Positions 1 through 9,515 of a DNA stretch of 64,000 nucleotides are shown here, piece after piece. The position numbers and the translations under genes were made by a program. The stretch's first letter is position 1, and each line of letters begins with the position of its first letter. A model generated the notes under the pieces. It was not told where the DNA came from, ran no database searches, and was given only the letters and a program-made list of their open reading frames with translations. Origin of the DNA: Bacteroidota bacterium. Its GTDB lineage: Bacteria > Bacteroidota > Bacteroidia > UBA7662 > JAIXUI01. The stretch covers positions 1 to 64,000 of the forward strand of contig JAIXUI010000015.1 in assembly GCA_027484125.1 (NCBI GenBank), read 5' to 3'.

Positions 1-9
1 ATAACCTCT

Positions 10-441
10 ATGGCACTCCTTATTACTAACACCAACTTTAATGATACCATTTGGTTTGACGATCCGGATGGAGATGGTGGTAACGCCCCGGTTTTAAGAG
101 ATAGCATACTCTTGAATGATAGTTCAACTTACCAGGTATCAATTCGTTTATTCAATAAAACCAAAACTCCGGTAAATGAAATTACTGAAGTGATCAGGCA
201 GCAAGGAGGCTCACATGAATTTTACTTTTTACCCGATCAAATAAATCTACTAGTTTCCAAAGTTGATCGAGATGAAAATGGTTTTCCCTTAGGACTCTCC
301 TCCGTTTGGCAAACTCAACAAGCGGATAGTGGTTCAATACGTATTCGTTTGATGCACAAGCCTTTGATTAAAGGACCTAATGATGCACCTGAAAAGGGAC
401 ACAGTGATATTGATGTAATTTTCCCCATACAAATATTGTAA
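10..441 (+). CDS. Hypothetical protein, probably 5'-truncated by the window edge
   Basis: Open frame continues to base 1 without a stop (ata acc tct before the ATG); no catalytic motif recognised. Confidence 0.55.
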   Translation: MALLITNTNFNDTIWFDDPDGDGGNAPVLRDSILLNDSSTYQVSIRLFNKTKTPVNEITEVIRQQGGSHEFYFLPDQINLLVSKVDRDENGFPLGLSSVWQTQQADSGSIRIRLMHKPLIKGPNDAPEKGHSDIDVIFPIQIL

Positions 442-465
442 ATGCAACAATGTTGCATAAATTTG
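442..465 (+). promoter_or_regulatory. Predicted Bacteroidota promoter with embedded 17-bp palindrome
   Basis: TTG at 436-438, 19-nt spacer, TAAATTTG at 458-465; ATGCAACA-A-TGTTGCAT at 442-458; ATG at 470. Confidence 0.55.
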
Positions 466-469
466 CATA

Positions 470-1069
470 ATGAAAAAGACATTTATACTTATTTGTTTGT
501 TGTTAAGCGTAAAGCTAACTCAGGCTCAAAAAATAGCGGTTGGTCCAATGGCTGGGTTTAGAATGAACACTGCTTCAACAGATTTACTTCCATCTGATGA
601 ATCCTTGACCTTGCAGCCAAACTTCCATGTTGGTGCATTTGCTCATCTTCAATTGGGCAAAATTGCCCTTCAACCGCAGTTGTTTTTTGCTGGAAGAGGT
701 TGGTCGGTTAAGCATGAAGACCACACAGATAAAACCAACATTTGGGCAATCGATTTACCATTGAATTTGCTTTATACTTGGAAAGGTTTTTATGTTGGAG
801 GAGGTCCGGTCTTAACTTGGCAATTAAGCGCATCTCAACATGCCCATGGCTTGAACGGAGAAGAGGTTGAAATTGACTTAGAACTGGGCAAGGAACCTGG
901 CCAAATTCGCCCTTTTAACTCAGGCATTCAACTGATGGCAGGTTATAAGCTGAGCAAATTTCACGGTTCGGTTTTCTATAACTTCGGATTAAGCAATTTA
1001 ACTAATGTCCCTGACCGCAGTTTAAGGACCGGGATGTTTGGATTGCAAATCGGGTATTCTCTTTTATAA
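470..1069 (+). CDS. Outer membrane beta-barrel protein (PorT-like)
   Basis: Signal peptide (MKKTFILICLLLSVKLTQAQ), alternating beta-strand pattern, C-terminal strand GMFGLQIGYSLL. Confidence 0.75.
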   Translation: MKKTFILICLLLSVKLTQAQKIAVGPMAGFRMNTASTDLLPSDESLTLQPNFHVGAFAHLQLGKIALQPQLFFAGRGWSVKHEDHTDKTNIWAIDLPLNLLYTWKGFYVGGGPVLTWQLSASQHAHGLNGEEVEIDLELGKEPGQIRPFNSGIQLMAGYKLSKFHGSVFYNFGLSNLTNVPDRSLRTGMFGLQIGYSLL

Positions 1070-1110
1070 CAGAAATACAAGAGTAGAGTAATTTACAATA
1101 TCGTTTGGGT

Positions 1111-1146
1111 GCCCGTTAATCGAAAGATTGACGGGCTTTTTTGTTT
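1111..1146 (+). terminator. Intrinsic terminator downstream of the beta-barrel gene
   Basis: GCCCGTTAATC-GAAA-GATTGACGGGC followed by a T run. Confidence 0.7.
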
Positions 1147-1166
1147 TCTATAGGAAGGTTAACATT

Positions 1167-1203
1167 AAAAAGCCCCGAAAAATCTTCTTTCGGGGCTTTT
1201 TAG
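1167..1203. terminator. Bidirectional intrinsic terminator between convergent genes
   Basis: AAAAAGCCCCGAAA ... TTTCGGGGCTTTTT. Confidence 0.75.
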
Positions 1204-1227
1204 AATCAATGGGCTTTCTTGGATTAT

Positions 1228-3657
1228 CTACTCAACCTTTAATTTGATTAGCAAAGCGAGTTCAGAATAGGCTTTACTTAGTTTGTTGTAATCGTCCATT
1301 CCTTCTTTGGCTTTTTCTTGCCAGAGTTTGTGCCATTTCTTCATTAGTTTAAAGAGTAAGTTTTGCATTTCCCAGAGCTTCAGCTCAATGTCAAGTCTTT
1401 CCATTTGGTTGAGCACCCGAATGAGCCGATTGACCATGTCAACCTGCTCTGGTTTTTCTCGCAATTCTTTGAAGATTTGGTTAAGACAGGTGGTGGCCAC
1501 GTAAGCTATTCGTTCTTTATCCACGGTGATGCTCCATTTGATGGCATCATCTACCAGCACTTTGAGTTTATGTGAATGCAGATTGGGCAGTTCAAAAATC
1601 CGCCTGATTTCTCGGTTGATTACGAGGTCAAGGTTTTTGGTGAAGGTTCTTGGAACAGGGAGATTGGCGCTTTTCAAAACATTCATGATGCTGTAGTTCT
1701 GTTCATAAATGTTTTTGTAGGAAACGTAGGCTTCTTCTAAGTCATTTTGAATGATTTGATTGAGCACGTTTTGCTGTTGATCGCGGAAAAGCTTCCAGAA
1801 GGAGAATGTTTCGTTTCCGAAGAATTGCTGCATCACATGAATAACTTCAGATACATCGTTTTGGTCAAGAAAGGCTTTCTTGATTTTTTCGTACATCAGC
1901 TGAAATTCAGCATCTTCAATGTGTTCAGCTCCTGCACCAATTAAATGGTGTGAACCCAAGTAGAATACCGCGAAGTTGAAGTACTTTCTGGAGTAAGTGA
2001 TGTTGGAAAAGATGTTTACCCTTCCTACAGCTAGTTTTTGAACTCCGGAATCAAATCGGTCGTAAAAGTCGGTTTTGGCTTTGTAGGTGAGAACTTCTAG
2101 TTGGGTAGGATTATCTGAGAAAAGAGAAGCCACTGCATAGTGCATACCCACACGAGATAGCGAAACACGAGCTGATTTCACCCACTTGTTGTAGATGTTG
2201 AAACCATCTCCATATTCAAGGAGGTTAGATGGGGCCAATGCCAAAAGTGCTTCAAACTCTTCTTCCAGAAAAACATTGCTTTCACGCTCTGCCAACTGAA
2301 TTGCGCGGCAGGCATACTGCATAATTTGGGTGGTCTCAATACCGGAAATGTCGTCAAAGAACCAACCGCAACTGGTGTACATCAATAGCGCATGACGTTG
2401 CATCTCTAGGAGACGGATGAATTTGGTTTTTTCCTCTTCATCATCCAAATCATGTCCCAAAACATCGCGTATGAAGGCATTAACATTGTCTTCAGAGCGG
2501 TCTAGTATAACATCGATATAGCGGTTTCGGGCTGCCCAAACGTCAGGGGTAAAAATTTTAAGTTCACGCTCGAAAACTTCCTCGAGGTTATCACGAAGCC
2601 AATCAAGGGCATAACGCAGAGGTGCACGCCATTTTTGGTGCCAACTTACCCCTGAATTACAGCCACAGTCATGTCGCCATCGTTCTACTCCATGCACACA
2701 ACTCCAGGAGCTGTTTTCATGGATTTCAACTTCGAATTCGGGTTCAAAAAGGCTTAAATACTGACCGTAGTTGGTAATTTTTGCCAGCTTGTTGGACTCA
2801 ATGTGGTGAATACAATAAGCGAGGGCCATATCGCCATGACGGTGATGGTGGCCATAACTTTCGCCATCGGTTGCGATGTGGACCAAACGGGAAGAGCCAT
2901 GTACATCGCCAAAGGCAGAGGTAAGCCGGTTGGCAAAATCTTTACCGTTTATCAATAATCCCCTGAATGCAACATCCTGGGAAACATCACCATTATAAAA
3001 GAAGAGGGTGATGGTTTTTCCTGATGGAAGTTTGCACAGATAAGGGCAGCGGGTATCGATTCCGTGATTGACGTTCGTCCAGTTGAGGTCGCCAATTTTT
3101 CTAAATTGTTTGGCTTGACGAGGCGCTAGAATGGTAAAAAGGATACCATTTTCTGCCAACACTTCCAAGGTTTCGAGGTCAACAGCTGTTTCAGCAAGCC
3201 ACATGCCTTCAGGTTCACGACCAAATCGCATTCTGAAATCTGCGATTCCCCAAATCACTTGGGTTTCTTTATCACGCCTGTTGGCCAATGGCATGATGAT
3301 GTGATTGTATACTTGGGCGAGGGCATTGCCATGACCGCCAAAATAGCGGCGGCTTTCCATATCTGCCTTGAGGATATTGCGGTAAACGTCAGGCGCGTGT
3401 TCTTCCATCCAGGAAAGAAGCGTAGGCCCGTAATTGAAACTTATCTTCGAATAGTTATTGACAATGTCCGTAATTTCTTGATTGTCATTAAGTATGCGAG
3501 AAGAGGCATTCGGTCCGTAACATTCGGCTGTAATGCGTTCGTTCCAGTCATGAAAGGGGAGGGCAGAATCTTGCAGTTCTATTTCTTCTAACCAAGCATT
3601 CTCTCTGGGAGGTTGGTAGAAGTGACCGTGAATAATCAGATAACGATCGAGTGCCAT
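1228..3657 (-). CDS. Glycoside hydrolase family 57 protein with DUF3536-type region
   Basis: 809 aa; N-terminus RYLIIHGHFYQPPRENAWLEEIELQDSA and EGMWLAETAVDLETLEVL typical of GH57. Confidence 0.85.
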   Translation of the reverse strand: MALDRYLIIHGHFYQPPRENAWLEEIELQDSALPFHDWNERITAECYGPNASSRILNDNQEITDIVNNYSKISFNYGPTLLSWMEEHAPDVYRNILKADMESRRYFGGHGNALAQVYNHIIMPLANRRDKETQVIWGIADFRMRFGREPEGMWLAETAVDLETLEVLAENGILFTILAPRQAKQFRKIGDLNWTNVNHGIDTRCPYLCKLPSGKTITLFFYNGDVSQDVAFRGLLINGKDFANRLTSAFGDVHGSSRLVHIATDGESYGHHHRHGDMALAYCIHHIESNKLAKITNYGQYLSLFEPEFEVEIHENSSWSCVHGVERWRHDCGCNSGVSWHQKWRAPLRYALDWLRDNLEEVFERELKIFTPDVWAARNRYIDVILDRSEDNVNAFIRDVLGHDLDDEEEKTKFIRLLEMQRHALLMYTSCGWFFDDISGIETTQIMQYACRAIQLAERESNVFLEEEFEALLALAPSNLLEYGDGFNIYNKWVKSARVSLSRVGMHYAVASLFSDNPTQLEVLTYKAKTDFYDRFDSGVQKLAVGRVNIFSNITYSRKYFNFAVFYLGSHHLIGAGAEHIEDAEFQLMYEKIKKAFLDQNDVSEVIHVMQQFFGNETFSFWKLFRDQQQNVLNQIIQNDLEEAYVSYKNIYEQNYSIMNVLKSANLPVPRTFTKNLDLVINREIRRIFELPNLHSHKLKVLVDDAIKWSITVDKERIAYVATTCLNQIFKELREKPEQVDMVNRLIRVLNQMERLDIELKLWEMQNLLFKLMKKWHKLWQEKAKEGMDDYNKLSKAYSELALLIKLKVE

Positions 3658-5540
3658 TAGGGTTGTAATTCAATTACATAAGAGGAAACCGGCTCTAACT
3701 CCATCGTTTTCAGTTGTTGAATGGTTTTTCCGGAGAGTATCTCTTTTCCACCTTTAAATTGGCTCAAAATTTCAGAGAATCTTGACAGGTCTAAGGTCTG
3801 TTTCTTCTTTCCGGTATGCAACACCATCATGTTAGCCTCTTTACCTTGGATTCTGAAGTAAACAAGCGCATCGTTTTCACCGATAAAGCAAACAGTTTTT
3901 CCATTGTAAAGCGAAGGCCTATTCTTTCTCCATTGAGCGAGTGTTCTCAAATGATTGAATGCTTCGTTTTCTTTTTCTGAACGTCCGGCAGGTGAAAACT
4001 TGTCTAAAGGATCCCCTTTCCAACCACCTGGAAAGTCTTCTCTTACCAAACCATCAGGTTTAGCGAAATTCTTCATTAGAATTTCAGTTCCATAGTACAA
4101 TTGAGGTGTACCGCGCATGGTCATAAGCGCAGTGATGGCCATTTTAAACTTCGGAAGATCCTCTTTGAGTTCTGAGTAAATGCGGCTTAAATCGTGGTTG
4201 TCAAGGAAAATTAAGTTTTGGTTAGCATCATGATAAAGGTCGTCCTGACTTAAGGTAAAATAGAGGCGATTCAGCCCAGTTTTCCAACCAAATTCCTCGT
4301 TTAACCCATCAATCAGGCTGAAAAGCCAAGGGAAGTCGGTCAAGCTGGGCAAGTTAGAATCTTTGCCGTCGGTTCGCACTTTATTTTTGGTATGGAACCA
4401 AGCAGTGGTGGGGGTGGTGTGTTCCCATACTTCGCCAACAATAGAAAGAGTAGGATACTCTTTCAATAGTGCAGCATTAAGCCTGGAAAGGAAATCTTGA
4501 TCCGGATAAGGGTAGGTATCGAAACGGTAGCCATCGATTCCTGCGGTTTCTACCCACCAAATGTTGTTTTGAATAAGGTAGTTGGCCAAGTAAGGATTGC
4601 GTTGGTTCAAATCGGGCATGTGGTGGTCAAACCAACCATCCGAGCATAAGAATTTATCTCTTTCGGAGGCATTACGATCTACCAATGCAGAAGGGCGGTA
4701 GTTAGACCGAGTGAAGGAGGTATGTTGATTTACCCAATCTTTCATGGGCAGATCTTTGAAGAAGTAGTTTTCACTTCCACAATGGTTGTGAACATAGTCC
4801 ATGATAATTTTCATGCCTTTTTGATGGGCTCTATCGCATAATTCTCGGTACTTGGCGATGGTTCCATAGCGTGGATCTACGTTGTAATAATCGGTGATGG
4901 CATAACCGTGGTAGGAGGTGGCTGGCTGGTCGTTGGTGATGATGGGGCAAGGCCAAATGGCGGTGACGCCTAAGTCGCGGAGGTAATCCAGTTTGTTGAT
5001 GATGCCTTGTAAGTCGCCACCATGCCTTTTGTACATTTCATTGCGATTCAACTCTGTTTCCTTCATGTTTTTCACCACATCGTTGGAAGGGTCACCATTT
5101 GAAAAACGATCTGGCATGAGGAGGTAAACAAAATCAGCGGGACTGAATCCTCCAGGTTTTTGACCGCTACGTGCTAAAAGTTTCCAGTCAGCTTTTAAGT
5201 TACTTCCTTTAGTCTGAAGATTAAAACTGACCGTTCCTGGTTTCGAATTAGGTGCTATCTCTACCTCTACAAAGAGATAATTAGGATTTTCAACAGCGTT
5301 GACTTTAAGAATTTTTACACTCGGATGTGAAGTTGTTACGGTTGCACCGCCTAACTGACTTCCGTAAAAAAGAATCTGTACTTTGTCATGTTGCATATTG
5401 GTCCACCAGTTAGGAGGATCCATGCGTACCAGTTTAGCTTTCTGAGCATGGCTGAAGCTTATTCCCAAAAAGAGCATAAGGGAGAGCGCTGCTAAGCTTT
5501 TCATTGTTCCGGTAAGTAAAAATTTCGAAATGTGTTTCAA
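3657..5540 (-). CDS. Secreted/periplasmic GH13 alpha-amylase / cyclomaltodextrinase-like (SusA-type) protein
   Basis: Signal peptide, N-terminal beta-sandwich, GH13 motifs DYVHNHC, GIDGYRFDTYPY, IVGEVWEH, FLDNHD; stop overlaps next start (TAATG). Confidence 0.88.
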   Translation of the reverse strand: MKHISKFLLTGTMKSLAALSLMLFLGISFSHAQKAKLVRMDPPNWWTNMQHDKVQILFYGSQLGGATVTTSHPSVKILKVNAVENPNYLFVEVEIAPNSKPGTVSFNLQTKGSNLKADWKLLARSGQKPGGFSPADFVYLLMPDRFSNGDPSNDVVKNMKETELNRNEMYKRHGGDLQGIINKLDYLRDLGVTAIWPCPIITNDQPATSYHGYAITDYYNVDPRYGTIAKYRELCDRAHQKGMKIIMDYVHNHCGSENYFFKDLPMKDWVNQHTSFTRSNYRPSALVDRNASERDKFLCSDGWFDHHMPDLNQRNPYLANYLIQNNIWWVETAGIDGYRFDTYPYPDQDFLSRLNAALLKEYPTLSIVGEVWEHTTPTTAWFHTKNKVRTDGKDSNLPSLTDFPWLFSLIDGLNEEFGWKTGLNRLYFTLSQDDLYHDANQNLIFLDNHDLSRIYSELKEDLPKFKMAITALMTMRGTPQLYYGTEILMKNFAKPDGLVREDFPGGWKGDPLDKFSPAGRSEKENEAFNHLRTLAQWRKNRPSLYNGKTVCFIGENDALVYFRIQGKEANMMVLHTGKKKQTLDLSRFSEILSQFKGGKEILSGKTIQQLKTMELEPVSSYVIELQP

Positions 5541-5592
5541 AACGAAAGTGTTGTTTAGAAGTTCGTTAAAGTAGTGGCTAAAATAACAAAAT

Positions 5593-7863
5593 TCAGTTTT
5601 TGGTTCCTGATTTTGGTTTATCCAGGCCTTTCGATGTTGAAGCGGTCGTCTTGCTATTCTTAGTGCCGGATTTCGGTTTATCTAAGCCTTCCGATGATGA
5701 ATCGGCTGTTTTGCTATTCTTAGTGCCGGATTTCGGTTTATCTAATCCATCGGCGTCACTGCTTGCTGTTTTCGAATTTTTTGTACCTGATTTTGGTTTA
5801 TCAAGTCCATCTGACAAGGTTTGGGCAGCTTTAGACTTCTTGGTACCTGATTTTGGTTTGTCTAAGCCTTTGGATGAACCAGCTTCAGTATTACTGGTTT
5901 CAGCATCATTGTGGGATTCCGAAGTGTCAACAACCTCTAATTTGGGAAGTGTCGAAACTCCTTTTATTACCACAGCACCCAGTGGAGGCAGTGTCAGGAC
6001 AAGCGATTTGTTTCGCATGTGCCAACCGGCATCTTCTATTTTTAGTTTCTCCCCATTGATCATTCCTGAACCACCAAAGCGGGTGGCATCAGAGTTGAAT
6101 ACTTCAACGTAAGCGATGTGGTCATCGATGCCGATGCGATAGTCGCTTCTGGGCACCGGAGTTAAGTTAAGGGCAATGATTAAATGCTCTGAATCATCAC
6201 TTCCGATGCGTTTATAAACCAAAGTGCAGTTTTCTTGATCATTCAATTCAATCCATTCAAACCCCGGCCCGTCAAAACTTCTTTCAAAAAGAGATTTTTC
6301 AGTGCGATAAAGGGAGTTAAGTTCCTTCATCAATTGGTTCAATCCTGCATGAAGCGGCTGATCAAGCAAGTGCCAATGGAGGCTACTATCGTGGTTCCAC
6401 TCCTGAAACTGACCTATCTCGCCACCCATAAACAGCAATTTGGTGCCTGGATGGGTATACATATAGGTATAAAGTGTTCTCAAATTGGCCATTTTCTGCC
6501 ATTCATCCCCTGGCATTCGGCCAAGTAAGGAGCCTTTTCCATGCACTACTTCATCGTGAGAGAGTGGGAGCATGAAGTTTTCAGTAAATGCATAAACGAT
6601 ACTGAAAGTAAGCTGGTGATGGTGGAATTTGCGGTAGAAAGGGTCAATTTTGAAATAGTCGAGGGTGTCATGCATCCAGCCCATCATCCATTTCATACCA
6701 AATCCAAGACCTCCTGCGAAGGTGGGACGAGAGACTCCCGGCCAAGCAGTAGATTCTTCTGCAATACACTGAACGTCAGGGAATTCTCTGTAAATAGTTT
6801 CGTTGAGTTCTCGAAGAAAAGCAATTGCTTCCAGGTTTTCTCTTCCTCCATGGTGATTAGGAATCCATTCGCCTTCTTTTCTGGAGTAGTCCAGATAAAG
6901 CATAGAGGCTACAGCATCTACACGGAGTCCGTCAACATGGTATTTTTCTAACCAGAATAAGGCATTGGAAATCAGGAAAGAGCGAACCTCAAATCGACCA
7001 TAGTTGAATATGTAGCTGTTCCAATCGGGGTGGAAGCCTTTCCTCGGGTCTTCATGTTCATACAAGGCTGTGCCATCGAAGCGGAATAAACCGTGACCGT
7101 CTGAAGGAAAGTGGGAGGGAACCCAATCGAGAATAATTCCGATACCCGCTTGATGACAAGCATCCACCAAAGCCATAAACTCTTGAGGATTTCCGAATCT
7201 GGACGAAGGAGCAAAGAAGCCGGTAATTTGGTAACCCCATGAGCCAAAGAATGGATGTTCCATCACAGGCATGAGCTCGATGTGGGTAAAGCCCATTTCT
7301 TTGACATACTGAACCAACTCAATGGCTAATTCTGCGTAGGTTAAAGAACGATTGTCTTCTTCTACATTTCTTCTCCACGAACCTAAATGGACTTCATAAA
7401 CAGAGATGGGCTTGTTTAAACCATTGATTTCACTTCGTTTATCCATCCACGATTTATCTCTCCATACATAGTCGAGACCGCGGACAATAGAAGCTGTTTT
7501 AGGCGGATTTTCCCATAAAAAAGCGAACGGATCTCCTTTTTCGATTCGTTCGCCATGAATGGTTTCGATGCTGTATTTATAGATGGTACCTTCTGTTACA
7601 CCGGGAATAAATCCTTCCCAAATGCCGGTACCATCCCAACGTGGGAAAAGCGGGTGTTCTTGAGTATTCCAATAATTGAAGTCTCCAATTACACTCACAC
7701 TTAACGCGTTAGGAGCCCAGACGGCAAAGAAAACACCGTCCTGACCGTCTACTGTTTCCAAGTGACTGCCTAATTTTTCAAAAAGTCTGAAGTGTTTTCC
7801 TGACTTGAACAAATAGGTGTCATAGTCAGTAAAACGGCTGAAATGTTGGATGGGTTGTGCCAT
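5593..7863 (-). CDS. glgB: 1,4-alpha-glucan branching enzyme with C-terminal repeat tail
   Basis: CBM48-like N-terminus, [47 protein letters not shown]; last 91 aa are tandem repeats. Confidence 0.92.
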   Translation of the reverse strand: MAQPIQHFSRFTDYDTYLFKSGKHFRLFEKLGSHLETVDGQDGVFFAVWAPNALSVSVIGDFNYWNTQEHPLFPRWDGTGIWEGFIPGVTEGTIYKYSIETIHGERIEKGDPFAFLWENPPKTASIVRGLDYVWRDKSWMDKRSEINGLNKPISVYEVHLGSWRRNVEEDNRSLTYAELAIELVQYVKEMGFTHIELMPVMEHPFFGSWGYQITGFFAPSSRFGNPQEFMALVDACHQAGIGIILDWVPSHFPSDGHGLFRFDGTALYEHEDPRKGFHPDWNSYIFNYGRFEVRSFLISNALFWLEKYHVDGLRVDAVASMLYLDYSRKEGEWIPNHHGGRENLEAIAFLRELNETIYREFPDVQCIAEESTAWPGVSRPTFAGGLGFGMKWMMGWMHDTLDYFKIDPFYRKFHHHQLTFSIVYAFTENFMLPLSHDEVVHGKGSLLGRMPGDEWQKMANLRTLYTYMYTHPGTKLLFMGGEIGQFQEWNHDSSLHWHLLDQPLHAGLNQLMKELNSLYRTEKSLFERSFDGPGFEWIELNDQENCTLVYKRIGSDDSEHLIIALNLTPVPRSDYRIGIDDHIAYVEVFNSDATRFGGSGMINGEKLKIEDAGWHMRNKSLVLTLPPLGAVVIKGVSTLPKLEVVDTSESHNDAETSNTEAGSSKGLDKPKSGTKKSKAAQTLSDGLDKPKSGTKNSKTASSDADGLDKPKSGTKNSKTADSSSEGLDKPKSGTKNSKTTASTSKGLDKPKSGTKN
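5596..5868 (-). repeat. In-frame 60-bp tandem repeat (about 4.5 units) encoding [15 protein letters not shown]....
   Basis: Four 20-aa units plus an 11-aa partial unit at the C-terminus of GlgB. Confidence 0.95.
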
Positions 7864-7868
7864 GGTGT

Positions 7869-9509
7869 TTAGATGGTTTCGAGAACTTGCTGAATGCCTT
7901 TAAGAGGAATAATGACCCAATCAGGTCGGCCATTTAGCTCATAGCCAAATTCGTAAACTGCTTTTTCCAGCAAATGAAGTTCAGTTAGGGAGATGATGTC
8001 TTTATGAGTACCAAGACTAAAATGAAGTGCTTCAGCCTGTAAGGTGTAAGCTTGCAGGAAGATGCCTGCTGCTTGACGGTACCAGTTTTCAGAGGCTAAT
8101 TCTAATTTGGTATCTTCTATTTTATCTCGATGGGCAAAAAATAGATGGGCGTAAGCTGCATAATGAAAAGATCGAAGCATTCCGGCAACATCTTTTAGTG
8201 GCGAATGCTTGATTTTTCTTTCTTCTATGCTGCTTTCCGGTTCACCTTCAAAATCTAGGATAACTACATCGTCGTTTTGCCAAAGTACTTGTCCGAGATG
8301 GTAATCGCCATGAATTCTTATTCTTGATCCGAGGTATTTTTTCTGGGTTAGCTTCTGAAAGGATTTAGAGATGTCATCCACTTTTCTAAGAAAGAATTCT
8401 GCCAAATTTCGGCTTTCAGTATTGAGCTTAAAAAAGTTATGGTCGAGGAGGTGAACTCTTTTCAGGAGTAAGGATTCGAGTTTTTCTTGGAGCACCTTTC
8501 GGTATTGAATATCGAAGGATTCAGGTGCATAATGGGGGTCTTTTTCGTCACAGGCAAGACATGCGTGCATTTCTGCTGTGCGTCTAGCTAAGGTTTGGAT
8601 TAAGGAGATAGTGGAAGGTCCCATGGTGTTTTCCACCTCTTCCGATATTTCCTTTTTTAGCATGATTTCAAACGGCGAATGATCCCAATCGTCTGAAAAT
8701 TCGAAGGAATCTTCTTGAAATTTGACGGCGAAATTGTCTAAATGCTGCTTAAACAAGGTCCATAAATCGATACGGGCATCAACAGTTTTTTGAAACATGG
8801 CTAATGTAACCATTGGCCGATGTGCGGGCTTGAAGGAAATACTACCAGCAAATGTTGGAATAGGTTGGAAACGCGCTTTTTCAGATAGAAAGCGAATGGT
8901 TTCTAAGTCAGGATTGGTTTCCGGGAAGAGTTTCCTGAAGAATTTTACAAACAACTTGTCTTCGTAGAGTACAGCTGAGTTGCTTTGGTCGGCCTCCAAA
9001 ACTTTAGAGTCAAGGTTTGAAGTACTATAGAGAGTATCGAGATAACTTCCTTTCTCAAAAAGAAGCTTTCCTTCATTCAGGTTTAGGATTTTTCCTTCAA
9101 AAAGGTACTTTAAAATTTGAGTTCTAAATGAAGGAAGATAAAGTGCATCGCACAAAATGCCTTCCTGGTTATCAAAGCGTACATGCCCAATTCTTGCCTT
9201 TTTGAAATCTCCAAGCTCATCTTCGTCCATGTGAGCAAGGAACATTGCATATCGTTCCGGTTTTCCGTGGTTGTAGGTTACTTCAAGGATGGAAAAGTAA
9301 ACCAATGGCTGAACGGGCAATGGTTCAAATTCCTCAAAACTAACTGTTTGTATGCCCTGTCCTTTGCCTCCAAACCAGCGCGAACGCATCAGATAATCGG
9401 GCATAAGCTCTTTTAAAATCCGATTTCTGCTTTCAGTATCGCGATGCAGTTTGTCAAAAGACTTTTCTAAAGAAATAAAGGCAAGTGCTGGGACTAAAGG
9501 CTCTTCCAT
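7869..9509 (-). CDS. Maltokinase-like (Pep2-type) phosphotransferase
   Basis: N-terminal [13 protein letters not shown] cap motif, catalytic [11 protein letters not shown] and [10 protein letters not shown]; located between GlgE and GlgB. Confidence 0.85.
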   Translation of the reverse strand: MEEPLVPALAFISLEKSFDKLHRDTESRNRILKELMPDYLMRSRWFGGKGQGIQTVSFEEFEPLPVQPLVYFSILEVTYNHGKPERYAMFLAHMDEDELGDFKKARIGHVRFDNQEGILCDALYLPSFRTQILKYLFEGKILNLNEGKLLFEKGSYLDTLYSTSNLDSKVLEADQSNSAVLYEDKLFVKFFRKLFPETNPDLETIRFLSEKARFQPIPTFAGSISFKPAHRPMVTLAMFQKTVDARIDLWTLFKQHLDNFAVKFQEDSFEFSDDWDHSPFEIMLKKEISEEVENTMGPSTISLIQTLARRTAEMHACLACDEKDPHYAPESFDIQYRKVLQEKLESLLLKRVHLLDHNFFKLNTESRNLAEFFLRKVDDISKSFQKLTQKKYLGSRIRIHGDYHLGQVLWQNDDVVILDFEGEPESSIEERKIKHSPLKDVAGMLRSFHYAAYAHLFFAHRDKIEDTKLELASENWYRQAAGIFLQAYTLQAEALHFSLGTHKDIISLTELHLLEKAVYEFGYELNGRPDWVIIPLKGIQQVLETI

Positions 9510-9515
9510 GGAAGT

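Noticed and set aside
3259-3591. 110-aa plus-strand ORF
   Set aside because: Fully antisense to the well-supported GH57 gene; no plausible initiation signal or domain
5600-6112. 170-aa plus-strand ORF with [10 protein letters not shown] repeats
   Set aside because: Exact antisense of the GlgB repeat tail; the apparent protein repeat is a mirror of the 60-bp coding repeat
6541-6951. 136-aa plus-strand ORF
   Set aside because: Antisense inside glgB; open by codon bias of the complementary strand
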